The notes: a model not told the origin generated them from the letters alone. Counted from the stretch's first letter, positions 24,460 through 36,081 are shown. The stretch is DNA of 64,000 nt from Thereva unica (GCA_949987705.1 OX465283.1:5126207-5190206); one strand, 5' to 3'. Made by a program: numbers and translations.

Positions 24460-27400
24460 TGCTCGGAAAGTTTCTCAAATTTTGAGATCTTAAAAGGCAT
24501 GCAGTCTGATAGCATCTCCTCTTCCGAACCCTCTTCAATAATGTTGATCATTATAGAATGTCCTTTTTTTATGTGAAAGACCCTTTATACTGTCGACAAT
24601 CTATTTTTTTCGTATAGAGTGCCATGTCGAATATCAGCTCTAGTCGGAAGATAGTGAAGAAGGAACTGCCACAACCTAACGGCGATATTTTTATTCCACC
24701 TACTCCCAACCATTGTTATCGCAACTCTTACATCGGGGCATCGAGAAAAATCGGGGCTTCACCGGCCGAACTGCGCAATTAGTTCTTGCAAATTGGTGAA
24801 CTAAACTTTAAAATAACCTCAGTTCGCATACAATTTCCACATATTCAACTGTGGATAAAACAGACATCAGTTCGCCCAACTGGACTCGAACTGAAGTTAA
24901 ACGTAAAAGCTCGCTCAAGATAGTAATCAACTGGAATAATGGAATACCATTCCAGTGAGCTTTTGCATTTCTAACTTCTGGCGAAAAAGCAACAACCATT
25001 TCAAGCCACTTATTGAACTTAGGCATTCTACAGGCTCTGACAGAATTACGCGAAATTGCGGTGCAGGCGTATGTGCATTCAAATACGCACCAACAGAATA
25101 TTGTTTTAACGCGCGCACACCGCACAAATTGCTTTACTTTCTACTTTTTGCGTGTTGCAGCACGGCCTAGTGTGAAAAAGTTGTTTGTGTTTTGAGTCGT
25201 GTTTTGACGTTGGGTGGATATTTTGTTTATTTTGTGAGTAGTGAGCTGGTGATGGGGATAGGAAATTTGTTGAATTTCATAATTAATGTAATTTTTTTTC
25301 CAAATTGTGGTAATGATATTAGCACCTAAAACAAAGAGAAGTCCTGTAGGATAGAAAAATAATACGCTACCAGCGCCAGAGCCCTTGCCAGCTGGTTAGC
25401 GGTATCCACCATTTTCAGGAGGCGTAAGACTCCAATGAGAATATCCCTAACGGTTGCCTCTAGACTTCCTTCAACCTATCCGATCCTTTTTCTTTTCTTC
25501 AAACTTGTGTGTACTTTCCTTTTACCACCAACTAGCCACTAGATACGATTTTTTCCCACTAAAGGCAAGCCTAACCCACCAGCTCTAGTGGTATAACCAC
25601 TAAGCTGATAACGTTGAGTGCTGTTCATATTTGGCCCAGTTGTCTAATGTCTTGCCGACTACTATAGGCCATCCCACCCTCTCAAAGAATGTAGTGTAAT
25701 ATACTACGCTACATCATTTGACGCCTTACATTTCACCACTTAAGCTATACCTAGTATTTTATATCTTCAGTAACCGTATGGCCCCGAAGGTCAAATCAGA
25801 TTGGTCCCATCGTCAATGCCATGAACTATTCGGCCTGATACACACCTTGACCACTGCTCACTCCGATGACCGAACATTGGTGGTAGGAGAGCAACCCGTG
25901 CTACGGCCTACACTACCTATAGGCCGAGACACACATATCCGCACGTGTCTCGGACGACACACGGAGAGAAAGTAAACAAGTACAATTTTACCAGTCAGTC
26001 CCCACATTTCCGTGTCCGCACCGCGTCAAATTACTTGAGTTTAGTTTTTACGCGGACACGGTGTGGATGCGGTTCAGATATAAGTCTAGGCCTTATAGCG
26101 TCAGCAACTGCATCAGCAACATTGTTATCAGCATCGGCCACAACAATTATTGCCACACCAACGCATTATACAATTTTACAATTTTGGAAAGGGACGACGC
26201 GGGGATTCAAACTGGGCTTGGAACAGAGTTTTCGAAAAAAAGGTAAGGGGAGCGGCATTCCCTATGAAATACAAATTTTATCCATACATTTTAAATTTGG
26301 ACGAGTACACACCTAAATATTGTAAACAAAACAAATTCGCTCTTCCCATTTAAAATTGGGAATAGAACATATTTCGCATCGAGGGCGTATTGCCCGCTAC
26401 ACAAGACCTTCACTGAAATATCTACGAGCATTTTACGATTTGCGTAAATTGATTCTTAAGCACACATATTTTTATCAGAAAGCGAATTTCATTCATTAAT
26501 TTCTATTCTAGGAATTCTTCCGCAGATGAAAACATGAGCACGTGTGTCGGTTGTTTATCACGTACTACAAAAAAAATGTAGATAGTGTGTGGGAAACATT
26601 AAGGAGGGAGGATTCCCACTTCGGTGGAAGGTGATGAAAACGAATCAATGCACAATTCACTAAATGCATAATAGAAAAGTCGCGCCGAGATTCACGTGTG
26701 AGAAGCAAAATCTCTCGAACTGAAACTCCACACAAAAAGAAAGCATTTTCGAAAGTAGTTTTATTTCCAGCAAATCATGGCAGTCAGGAACATACTTCGC
26801 CGTGGACAGAAACTTACAGAGAGGAGGAAACTATATCAGAATGCAAACTTCATCTAGAAAACTTAAGTTTTGGCTTCTTCTTCGTCATCAGGACATGCCC
26901 GGGATCTTCGCTTTCAATCTACAAAGTTGGAGGTCTTCGCCATGGCAATATCTTCATCTAGAGCGATTGCCACATAGTTTCAACACACCAAAAAACAACT
27001 ACAATATTCCTTAAGTGTTGCTGCCTTTTTCCGAGTTAACTTTCTTTGAAAACACAAAATCCACTTAACATTTCGAGACACCAGCAGCAACTCCTCAACT
27101 ATGTACCGCACTAAGGAAAAAAATTAATTTAAAAGTGACTACAAAAATACGAATGTCATCAAAAGCGAAACTAAAGAAAAGCCTCAATTAATCCACCAAG
27201 AAGCCCCCCGAGTAAAAAACCAATGACTTGAAGGTACATTCATGCTTGAAGAGGCTCACGCTTTGCGAAGGCGAAGTTTTTCTTTCTTTCTTGTTTTTTG
27301 TCGAGGCTCTTTTAGGAGGCTAAGAAAAGGCAATTGTAATCCTGCCTTGCATCTGACAACATAACTAAGCTCACGAGCTTCACGAGCTAGCGACGGATCC

Positions 27401-27545
27401 CCGTGTGTGCAGAGTCGATTTGGAAACTTTAAAGACCGTGTAGGACTGGCCTTGAACCGCGGTCGCAGCGGAGCTCCTGGCCGTTAAAATTGTTCCTCTC
27501 AAGAGTCTTGGGGGAAAACTTAGGGGAAGATTCTCTTTCAATTTA
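24460..27545. other. Gene-poor stretch
   Basis: No gene could be supported. A possible decayed inverted-repeat element lies at about 25,915-26,090 (TAGGCCGAGACACACATAT on the left, AGATATAAGTCTAGGCC on the right, with CGTGTCCGCACCGCG / CGCGGACACGGTG inside). If the exon at 27,580-27,717 belongs to a minus-strand gene, this may be its first intron. Confidence 0.4.
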
Positions 27546-27579
27546 TTTAGTATTTATTTTTTGTACGTGCAACACTTAC

Positions 27580-27717
27580 TTGCTTCTCGACGCTATCGCA
27601 TGGGTTTCCTGTCGTTTCGTTGTTATCTAGGAGTTCCTGTTTTATAAGTGGCAAAAGCGGCAGAAAATCATTCTTGTTGATGCTTTCCAAATCTTCCAGT
27701 TCCATGGCGGAATTCAT
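27580..27717 (-). CDS. Probable first coding exon of an unrecognised gene
   Basis: From an ATG in good context (AACATG at 27,715-27,717) the minus strand codes for 46 residues starting MNSAMELEDLESINKND and ending in EKQ, immediately followed by a strong 5' splice site, CAA|GTAAGT at 27,580/27,579. An in-frame ATG at 27,703-27,705 is an alternative start. The peptide is acidic, with a leucine-rich stretch LPLLPLIKQELL. I do not recognise the family. The rest of the gene would lie at lower coordinates, but I found no following exon, so it may have a very long intron filled with transposons. Promoter sequence would lie between here and 28,364. Confidence 0.5.
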
Positions 27718-28363
27718 GTTCGGCGGAGTATCCTTTTTGATGCACACACAAGAGTCTGACTCGGGTCACACACAGTGATGGGGAAAAGTTCCTTTTTTTC
27801 CTCGCGGGCACACACACTTTTTTTGCACCACAATCGCGCTAGGGTGTTCCAATTAACAAAAAATATTTAAAAGTAATTATCACTTAATTACTGAAGCCAT
27901 TTAAAGTGATTTATAAATGAAATTTTCGACGTTTCTGTCCATGCACTTTGTTTTATTAGTATACGATCGCACTTTCACTATTTTCCTCAAGATTACAAAA
28001 AAAAAAATACGAAGACAACGAATGGAGACGAAACGGGAGAAATTTTTGCCCTAAGTTAACTTTTTTTCATTGAATTGTTCACCATTTACGCCTTTATTAT
28101 GACTTTTATGTTAATTTGCATCGATTGCAGAATGTCTCTAAATGGTTTTAAAATCCACTTGAATAATATTTGTTAGTTAATTACTCCATTTTTTTGATAA
28201 AGACCTGACGGACGCTTTGAATAAACTTTTGTGTAAACTAGTGGAGACACACCGCCATTTTGGAAAAAACTTTTTATTAGTATGGGTGATGCGTATTCTC
28301 TTCTGGTGTGTAGAATTTTGACACTTTTATTACATTTTAATTGAATACAGCGCCACACAAATA

Positions 28364-28395
28364 ATGGAGGAGATTAGACCTATTAAGATATGCCG
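28364..28395 (+). CDS. Tentative short first coding exon
   Basis: ATGGAGGAGATTAG starts a frame coding MEEIRPIKIC plus two bases of the next codon, ending in CCG|GTAAGT, an excellent 5' splice site. The peptide resembles the first residues of ZAD zinc-finger proteins (MxxxxICRxC), but this is a guess from eleven residues. It faces away from the exon at 27,580-27,717, about 650 bp off. The next exon was not found. Confidence 0.3.
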
Positions 28396-28770
28396 GTAAG
28401 TGTTTGTACTTGTGATAATAGATGTCGTTGCGCAATCGAAGAGATAAGAAAGGAAGTGGAGAAAATAAATGCTGCAGTTATTTTTGAAGTGGTGTCAAGT
28501 GGTTCTTGTTTACTTTTTAATTTTATAATTAATTCTATATACTGGCCTTATTTAGGACATGTGTGAATGATCCAAACTTTCCAAGAAAAACTAAAATTTC
28601 CAATGGTGTATTTAGTACGGCAGTGATGTGCCAAAAATTTGGTTACATGTCGGTCTAAGGACTTGGCTTGAACTTGAGCGACGATTTGAGAGCTTGATTT
28701 CAAGCTGGCTTGGAATATAGTTGACACTTGGCATTATAGTTTGCTTCGAAATATGTGATGGAAGAAGTCG

Positions 28771-28790
28771 ATCCGACAAATTTGTCGGAT
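28771..28790. repeat. 20 bp perfect palindrome
   Basis: ATCCGACAAATTTGTCGGAT reads the same on both strands. No direct repeats flank it. Function unknown. Confidence 0.9.
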
Positions 28791-28830
28791 ATACTTGAGT
28801 CAGTTAGGCTTACTTGAAGTCACTCAGACG

Positions 28831-29174
28831 TTACATGACTTGCAAGTCTTCTTCTTCTTCTTTGTCCGTTAGCTGGCGGTCCGAGCGCGATGTCCGACAA
28901 TAGATACGTTGCTGTCGTTGCTGCTGGGTCTCGAATTCCATTCTTGACGAATTTTGGCGACGTCTCGAGCCACGATAACTGATAATCGTTGATTCTTTAA
29001 GCCACCCTTGTTGTTCTTTAACAAAGTTTTCGTCGGTGCCCATCGCTGAATACACCAGTCTGACGGACGCTCATGTCCAAAACACCATAGTCGACGTTTT
29101 TGTATTTCTTCGTAGATCAATGTCTGCTGATTCGCATTTTGGATTAACTGTCTCGTTTCGAAGACGTGCCTCAA
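28831..29174 (-). mobile_element. RTE-like LINE, C-terminal remnant
   Basis: Minus-strand translation contains YEEIQKRRLWCFGHERPS, matching the RRLRWxGHVxR block near the end of RTE-like ORF2 proteins. The GTTAGCTGGCGG block at 28,868 also occurs at 17,822, so part of the element is repeated there. No intact domain. Confidence 0.45.
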
Positions 29175-29179
29175 GGAAG

Positions 29180-29855
29180 CAAAGGAAGCATTGTGTTATG
29201 TAGGGCGCTGGAGCACTAGCTATTCATCGGAAGAGGCGCCCGTGCCGAACAGGCTAATGAGAAAATGCTAGAAAGAGCTGGATTATCCCCCTGATCCATC
29301 GTTTCCAAAAACCCATGCATCCCGTTCGCAGTCTTCTCTGTCCACATCCCTTTCCAACTGTGTTTACCTTGCCGATGGATGCACGCCTGATGGTGGTTAA
29401 GAGCAAAGTCCGAACGTTTAAGTGCCTTTCCGGTTAAGTGACCCTGCCAGGACGTACTAACTTCTGCATTACTCGTTGCATTTAACATGGAACATAAAAA
29501 AAAATTGCGTGGAGGCAATCGCCAGCTGTGTCTGTACAAGAAGAATGTCTTCCCTCAAGCGGTAATTGAGATGACCACCAGTTCGGCGAGTGCCAGTCAT
29601 AGCATACTCGTTTTGGGTCGGGCGAGCGAACCAATTCCAAGGCGGAAAGAGATTGGTACGCTCATGAAGAATAAGTAACAGAGAGCCACATTCATACAGG
29701 GCAAAATCGCCATGAATAAGAAGGACGAAACTATGCATGCGAGACCAGTCGGATAAAATCAAGTACCAGGCTGTTGTTGAAGATGATCTCGCACAGAGAT
29801 GATCGAGGCCAAAACTACCAAAATGTATCAGGGTTCCTCACCGCTCTTCCGTCGG
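29180..29855. other. No feature recognised
   Basis: Several overlapping frames on both strands but no recognisable domain, splice structure or repeat. Probably decayed transposon. Confidence 0.35.
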
Positions 29856-29859
29856 GTGA

Positions 29860-30500
29860 AAGTTGCTGAACGAGGTGGTCAGAGATCGTATCCAAGTGGA
29901 CTTGATCGACTCGACTCGCTTGAGGGGGAGGAGAGGAGGATGAGGAGGGAAATCTGGACGTCGTCTTAATACAAGAGCCTTGGGTACAACGACGAAATAT
30001 AATAGAGCAGTACAACACCTTTTACTATTGCTCGGATCAAGGTGGTTAAAAGACACATTAAAGCCTACTTCTGCCCTAACTTCAGTTCAAGAGACTTATC
30101 AACTGGAGTTAGTTTGGAGTTCGGTTCCTGTTGGCAGGCTATCTAGCTCGTATGAGTGAAGATGAGCCTGCTCGGCAAGTTTTCTACGGTAAGGCCTATG
30201 GGGTGTGACAGCGAGAGAACGAACCTCCGCTGGAAGGATGGCGCAGACCGGAACACTCAGAGCTTAAGGATGCCAAACTGGATGACATTGGCTCAGAATC
30301 GAGACCGGTGGAGAGAAAAGTTGCGAGAGGCAAGGACCGGATCCCGGTTGTAGAGCCATTAAAGAATAAGTTTGGAGTTCTGAAGAGGAGACAATCTCTA
30401 CTTAGGCTCATGACCTGCCTAGTCCCTCGGAGGAGGTCACGCAGATGACAATGGCCCTAAAATCGAAAGGAACCAACCTAGTCGAAGGGTTTTGCAAAAT
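29860..30500 (+). mobile_element. LOA-like LINE endonuclease start, interrupted
   Basis: Translation near 29,945 reads GNLDVVLIQEPWV, the first conserved block of LOA/jockey endonucleases. Bases 30,400-30,490 resemble 10,930-11,020, the later part of the same domain in another copy. Between them sits an unrelated LINE tail (30,190-30,360). Confidence 0.6.
30190..30360 (+). mobile_element. RTE-like LINE tail
   Basis: Plus-strand reading NLRWKDGADRNTQSLRMPNW followed by AQNRDRWREKLREA, the RWxDGVxxDxxxLxxxNWxxxAxDRxxWR signature of RTE-like ORF2 C-termini. It ends in a stop at about 30,351. Confidence 0.65.
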
Positions 30501-30627
30501 TTTCAAGAACTAAGCAATTTCTCTCCCGCCATAGAAACAATTTTGTGGTTTCTCGGCTGAAGCTACTTCAATAATTGACAAAATTAGAAACAAAATCTTT
30601 TTTTTAACGTCGATAAATTTACGCATT

Positions 30628-30633
30628 TTTATT
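30628..30633 (-). terminator. Poly(A) signal of rev7
   Basis: AATAAA on the minus strand, 14 bases after the rev7 stop codon. Confidence 0.6.
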
Positions 30634-30646
30634 ATTTTAACAAAAA

Positions 30647-32725
30647 TCAAAATTTTTCCGCATACAGCTGAATCCCAGCGTCTTCTAATGTTGTTAACGG
30701 CAGAAGTGATATTTTCGATTTATTCGGTCGACTACTTTCTGTCTCTTGCAGCCAAGGGAATTCCTTTTAAGAGATTAATATTAATTAAAATTAAAACATA
30801 TTTAACACATCATTTACCTGATGCTCCGGCTTGCCGCTCATTTTCACATATGCTATTTGCGTAGTGTGGAGATTAATTTTAAATTTTGCATCTTCTGGCA
30901 ACTTTCCTAGATCCTTAATTCTTCCCGAAATGAGAAGCAGTGATTTCCTCAACTCCTCCTCGAATTGTATTAAGTATTTATCTTTGACATCGCCAATTTG
31001 CTGTGGACTCTTGTCATCAATGTCGAATATGTAATTCTCATAACTTGTGTACTCGTCCTTGTAAATAACTAGCTCTACTCTTTTGAGTTCTTTCTTTTCT
31101 TTTAGTTCTTTAGCGGCTGTTAGAACGTTTAGCAAATATTGATTCAGTGGCGGGTATATTGAAATATTAACAGGTGTATTAAAGATTTTCTTCTTGACAA
31201 ATATTTGTTGTGGATAAACTTCTCGAATGCTGAGAATAACATTTATGAATATTTCAAGAGTTTCAATAATAATGTCGGATGGATCTAGAAATGATTTAGA
31301 ATATTACAAATTAGAGTACGAAAGGACGAAAAGAAATGTCGCGAGAGTCGGTAGATGGGGAACAAATAATAAAATTGAACACGTCCTTTTGAGAGAAGAT
31401 GGGCCACGAGCATACTGAACGTAAGAACAATGAGAGAACCGTGCTGTGGCTCAAGGTTATGGTGATATAAAGAACTCGAATAAGGACTAAAATGCGAAGG
31501 GACAAATAAAACAAACATTCGACATAGATAAGATCTTGATAATTCTTATCTAACTTACTGGCCCTTAGCAGGCGCTCTAAATTACTCACTATCTTATCTA
31601 GCTTATGCTTTTCGGCTGAAAACTTTTAATTTTTTCCGCGTGCTGAACGTCAGGAGATCCCGAGCCTTGCATTTCTTCCTAGTTGAACGCATAGCGTTTA
31701 TCATTTAAGTGATAGAAGAGATGAACCCCTGATCTATCCTGTACTAACTGTTTTGAATCCAGATATACAAATGCCTCTGGAGGAATATAGCCGCGTTCAC
31801 CAGCTGGTCTGTGATAAAGTGCGTTCGGGTAGAACGCTCGGCGAGTAAGAGGATTGTCATTCACCATCGCTCTAGCAACATGGTTTCGAAGTTGTCGATC
31901 CTATTAACAAATGCTTTGTCATTTAGGACATTGTTGGCGTGAAACTTAGTGAGATTCGGACGTCCGATACAAGCTTAAGCATACCCTTAGGCATTGTCTT
32001 TTAAAGATCCGAAGCTTTTTCATATATAAAGGAGATATGTTGAACCATACTGGGCAGCCATAGATCAAAATCGGCCGTGGACCAAGGTGTTTGCTATAAA
32101 AAAGTCTTTTTGTCATGTGGAACGCCTTGTTTGCTTTGGCTAGAGTGATACCTACATTCTTATTGAAGTATAAATGTTGGTCCAGCCAAATCCCAAGGTA
32201 TTTCACTACCGATTTGTTTTCCAATGCTTGTCCAGCATTGTTCGAAATTCGGAAGTTTTTCCAGTTCCTCCTCACATCGCGTGAAACTCTGTTTAGAGTA
32301 GTCCGAAAAAGGATCGACTCGTATTTGCTAAAGCTGATCTTCAACTTCCAATCATTACTATAGCGTTCGATTGTTTCGAAATCACGTTGCAGGAGCATTT
32401 AGATTACTTCGATCCTCGGACTTGTCCTGTACATAATTACGCCACTCGTGGAGATATTAAACAAGAGCGGCGATGTAGTGCAAGCCAGTCTACCTAGGTT
32501 CAACAAATACAAAAACGAAGAAAAGGAAGAGACACCTAGGCGAATAGAAGCCTTTTATGTCCAAAGTCGAGATTTTGTGCCAAAGTAGCGGGACTTGCAC
32601 TATGACACTGGACTTAGAAGTACGAGTGTACAGGCTTGAGAGAAAAGTGCCCGTTATATAGGGACTAAAGCGCAATTTGAGAAGAAGATTACAGATTAAT
32701 AACAATTTACGTCACCTTCAGCCAT
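30647..32725 (-). CDS. rev7: Rev7 / MAD2L2 HORMA-domain protein
   Basis: Rev7 is the regulatory subunit of DNA polymerase zeta in translesion synthesis and a HORMA-domain adaptor in checkpoint control. Minus-strand exons: 32,716-32,725 (ATG GCT GAA G, inferred), 30,818-31,284 and 30,647-30,763; 594 bp, 197 residues, against about 211 in human. Exon 2 carries DIIIETLEIFINVILSIREV and YPQQIF (HORMA helix and first strand), PPLNQYLLNVL, ELVIYKD-like strands and a long alpha helix (FEEELRKSLLLISGRI). Exon 3 gives FPWLQE, then LLPLTTLEDAGIQLYAE, the safety-belt C-terminus. Splice sites are CAG|GTAAAT and a weak AAAAG acceptor. Exon 1 is only 10 bases with a GTGACG donor; the alternative GAC|GTAAAT would be out of phase. 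Intron 1 (1.43 kb) holds a same-strand jockey-like LINE. Confidence 0.9.
31679..32490 (-). mobile_element. Jockey-like LINE fragment in rev7 intron 1
   Basis: Minus-strand translation shows TSPLLFNIST (RT), then ERYSNDWKLKISFSKYESIL, VVKYLGIWLDQHLYFNKNV, AKANKAFHMTKRLFYSKHL, IYGCPVWFNISPLYMKKLR and FKRQCLRVCLSLYRTSES, and finally the C-terminus IPPEAFVYLDSKQLVQD to YHLNDKR. The nearly continuous 150-residue frame suggests moderate age. The same family lies at 62,300-63,830. Confidence 0.8.
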
Positions 32726-33255
32726 GTTAACAAGAACACTTTCCGCCTATTTTTACTAAAAACAAAACAAATAAAATACCACCGGCCACCACTCTCCAAT
32801 CAACACAAATAATTGAGGTTATGGCTATTTGTTTTTGTATAGTAAAAATGGTATAAAAATTTGGCAAGTTTAGTAGGCGCTTGTGCTTTTCAAAAACAAA
32901 ACAAAAACCGATTAAAGTGACAGCTTCATTCTTGAAAGTTTGAGATATAATTAAAATTAATTAATATTTAAATTGTAAATAATAAAATTATTTTAGTGAA
33001 AATATAATAAGAATAATATAGTAAAAAACAAAAAAAAAATTAGAAAAATAAATATATATAAAATTTTATACCATTCACCTGTATTAAGTAAACAGAACCA
33101 TACCTAAAAAACTAATAATTGTTGTTTGACAATTTTTACTTCAATTTTGCTCAGAATATTTAGCGAGCAAGCTGGCAGCAAAGGGAGTGACAATAACCAA
33201 TTTTGCGAACTTTTTACGTATATTCCAAAACAAAACAACACCGGCTGATATTAAT
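32726..33255. promoter_or_regulatory. Shared upstream region of rev7 and Prx5
   Basis: The inferred rev7 ATG (minus, 32,725) and the Prx5 ATG (plus, 33,256) are 530 bp apart and diverge. The interval is very AT-rich with long A and T runs and has no reading frame. It must hold both 5'UTRs and is a candidate bidirectional promoter; no specific factor site was recognised. Confidence 0.5.
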
Positions 33256-35788
33256 ATGCAATCACTGGTTTTTTCCACAGTATCATATATCACAAGAAAC
33301 ACAGTAAGAAATACAAGGTCGTTCGTAACAGCAGCAATGGCGCAGGTTAAGGTAAGAACAAAAATTAACTAGCTTTTTCTATTCATGTTATAAAATTATA
33401 TAATTGCATTTATTTTTTTATTAATATTAATAATTTGTTGCAGGTTGGAGATAAAGTACCATCAGTTGATCTTTTTGAAGATTCTCCAGCTAATAAGATT
33501 AATTTATGCGAGCTATGCACCAATAAGAGGGTTATCGTGTTCGGTGTCCCTGGGGCTTTCACTCCGGGATGCTCTAAGGTTAGTTCAAAACTTTTTTCTT
33601 TTTAATGTTTTATGTATATTTCCTCGTGTCATGATTTTATATAATCTTATCTGATTTGCTGAAGTATTCTCTTAATTCTGGAACACATAACCTGCAAAGT
33701 AACATTAATAATTTAAAAATTCATTTAATTTTATGCAGAGTAATGCACAATTGTCCGACCTATAAAAGCAGGCCCGACGGGGTTTTGTACTAATTCAGCA
33801 TTAAATGTTCATGGGTTTTTCTTTTACCGAAAGGTACATACTAAATATTCACGCGTTGGTAATTTTCTTTAACTTCAGGTGTAATTACACCCTTGACTTT
33901 ATTGTCCCTGTGGCATGGGGTAAAAAAAGTTCAAATTTAAAAATGTTTCATTGTGTTGCGTGTTGAGGATGATTTATTAATGATAAAACCTCATACGTCA
34001 ATAATCCTGTTTTTTTATTTAGTTATGTCGTCATTTTCAATACTAGAATGTGCTTTTTTATTCCGCTTTTTTTGGGGTATCCCCAATCCCAAACTGCCTT
34101 CATGTGGGGTAATGAAGGCAGTTTGGGATTTACTTCTTTACCTATATAAGTTGGCATGTTCTGCTGTTTTGTAGCTCATTGACGAGTTTCGTCATTCAAT
34201 TTCAATTAAGTAATATCCTATAGCAAAACACTGGGTCTTGCTAGGGTATAGGGCGTGCGCCGACGCTTGAACCATATATTTTCAATCTATCGTGTATGGA
34301 GCAAAATGGCACTCAAACGCTCAAGACGACTCGAGCGATAGATCTCCATTCGCTTGTCCACGATTTAGGTGACGCTGTGGCGAATAATCTCGCTCTTCAG
34401 TTATTGAATGGTTCTTGGCATATTATCGTACACTCGCCCTTTCAAAATTCCTAAAAGAAGCCAACGGTGTGAAATCACATGATCTGCGTGGCCAATTGGG
34501 ATTACCATTTTGAGACCATCGAACTTTTACCGAAAGGAAGTTATTGATTCTTTGGCCGTGTGGCAAGTTGCATCATCCTGTTGGAACCACATCCATAGCC
34601 TCCAATTGCGGCCACAAAAGAAGCCGTTATTATGCCATGATAGCGTATGTCTTTCACAGTAACCGTTTGGCCGTCTCGGCTTTCGGAGAAATACGGCCGG
34701 ATGACTTCGCCCCACTCAACGGTGTCTTTTCGTAGATGCATAACCTCTTCAACAATAACTGTTGGACTTTTCATCATTTCCCAGATGCGACAGTTATGCT
34801 TGTTGACGAATCAATCTAGGATGAAATTGGGCCTCATCGTTGAAGATGATTTTCTGAAACTTATAAGCGTGCAAATTCAATTCCTTGGTCAAAATTCACT
34901 GTAAAGAGCTGCGGGAGATCTATAGTTCTAGAACGCATCTATAGTTCAATACACGTAGCAATACACGACCGGGATATATTAAAAATACCGGTGGCAACGT
35001 GTTTTCCACGGACGACGCTGAAGGCCACTGACATCTTCGGTGTCCCACTTCATCGCATCTCTGGGAACATGTCGAGCCTTTATTAATCTATTTGTATGGG
35101 ATTATATCGTTCAATTATTTCTTTTCACTAATGATGCCCGTCTGCACTGAAGTCGTGTTTTTCCACTGTTTCCATAGCTTTACACAGTTAGTGTTTAATT
35201 ATTTAGAGTTATCATGGCTACCGACATGCCGCCTTTGCTCAATTTCTTCACTGAAAATATCACTCTTGATTAGATATGTATGGCCAAAGCGTATGCTCCG
35301 CTTGCATATAATGTAAAATCCCTTCTTGTGTCATCATTTATGTGTATAAAGATTTATTAATAATAATAACTCTTAGCTTAGGCTGCATACAGGAAGTTCA
35401 TTTTTTTAAATATTGCTAAATTTTAAACATTTTTTTATATATTACTTTACAGACACACTTACCAGGCTACATCGAGAATGCTGGCACCTTAAAAGATAAG
35501 GAGAATGTCGATGAGATTGCCTGTGTATCAGTTAATGATCCATTCGTAATGTCTGCTTGGGGAAAGGCACATGGAGCTAATGGTAAAGTCCGTATGTTGG
35601 CAGATCCTCATGGAAAATTAGCAGAAGCCTTGCAATTGACTATTGATTTGCCGCCGCTCGGAGGTATACGCTCTAAGCGTTACTCAATGCTTGTTGAGAA
35701 TTGTGAAATCAAGGAGCTCAACGTTGAGCCGGATGGAACAGGATTGAGCTGCTCATTAGCTGATAAAATTGGTAAAAAGCCAAAGTAG
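33256..35788 (+). CDS. Prx5: Peroxiredoxin 5
   Basis: Atypical 2-Cys peroxiredoxin that reduces hydrogen peroxide, alkyl hydroperoxides and peroxynitrite with thioredoxin. Exons: 33,256-33,351, 33,444-33,578 and 35,453-35,788; 567 bp, 188 residues, all junctions in phase 0. Residues 1-27 (MQSLVFSTVSYITRNTVRN...) are basic and Ser/Thr-rich, as in a mitochondrial presequence; a second Met at residue 28 (MAQVK) could give a cytosolic form. The active site PGAFTPGCSK carries peroxidatic Cys75. Exon 3 contains VSVNDPFVMSAWGK, LADPHGKLAEALQLTIDLPP, LGGIRSKRYSMLVE and ELNVEPDGTGLSCSLAD; the Cys of LSCSL is the likely resolving cysteine. Intron 2 (1.87 kb) contains a mariner relic. Converges with Ccdc134. 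Confidence 0.97.
34085..34130. repeat. Perfect 19 bp hairpin in Prx5 intron 2
   Basis: AATCCCAAACTGCCTTCAT (34,085-34,103) and its exact reverse complement (34,112-34,130) are separated by 8 bases. The stem is short for a microRNA precursor; it may be a foldback remnant. Confidence 0.85.
34415..34910 (-). mobile_element. Tc1/mariner transposase relic in Prx5 intron 2
   Basis: Antisense to Prx5. Minus-strand translation gives KIIFNDEAQFH (first catalytic Asp region), NKHNCRIW, then MWFQQDDATCHTAKESI (second catalytic Asp) and WPRRSCDFTPLA (third). Several frameshifts; no terminal repeats identified. Confidence 0.8.
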
Positions 35789-35988
35789 ACGAAAAGAGAG
35801 ATAATCAACTTGAAAATTAAACAAAAAATTTAATTAAAAACAAGAGAATCTTAGCGGGGAACCCTTAGAGAGGGAATATAGCATTTTAAAGACATAACGT
35901 ATAAGTAACCCTCAGCTATGTAATATCCCTTTAAACTATGCCTTAATTATTTTGTTGATCTTCTTGTTAATTATATTTTTCCATTTAA

Positions 35989-35994
35989 AATAAA
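35989..35994 (+). terminator. Poly(A) signal of Prx5
   Basis: AATAAA about 200 bases after the Prx5 stop codon, within an AT-rich 3' region. Confidence 0.65.
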
Positions 35995-36075
35995 ATTATA
36001 AGAATTCGACTTTTATTTGTTTTTTTTTTTAATTTATATCCACAAAAACACTCGAAAAATTAAGTAACCAGAATA

Positions 36076-36081
36076 TTTATT
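36076..36081 (-). terminator. Poly(A) signal of Ccdc134
   Basis: AATAAA on the minus strand 23 bases past the Ccdc134 stop codon, with a second at 36,012-36,017. The second lies only about 20 bases from the Prx5 signal on the other strand, so the two 3'UTRs could meet or overlap. Confidence 0.6.

Noticed and set aside
24808..25125. 105-residue minus-strand frame with a leucine-rich C-terminal half
   Set aside because: No recognisable domain, no good splice sites and competing frames on both strands. Could be a real exon, but nothing supports it.
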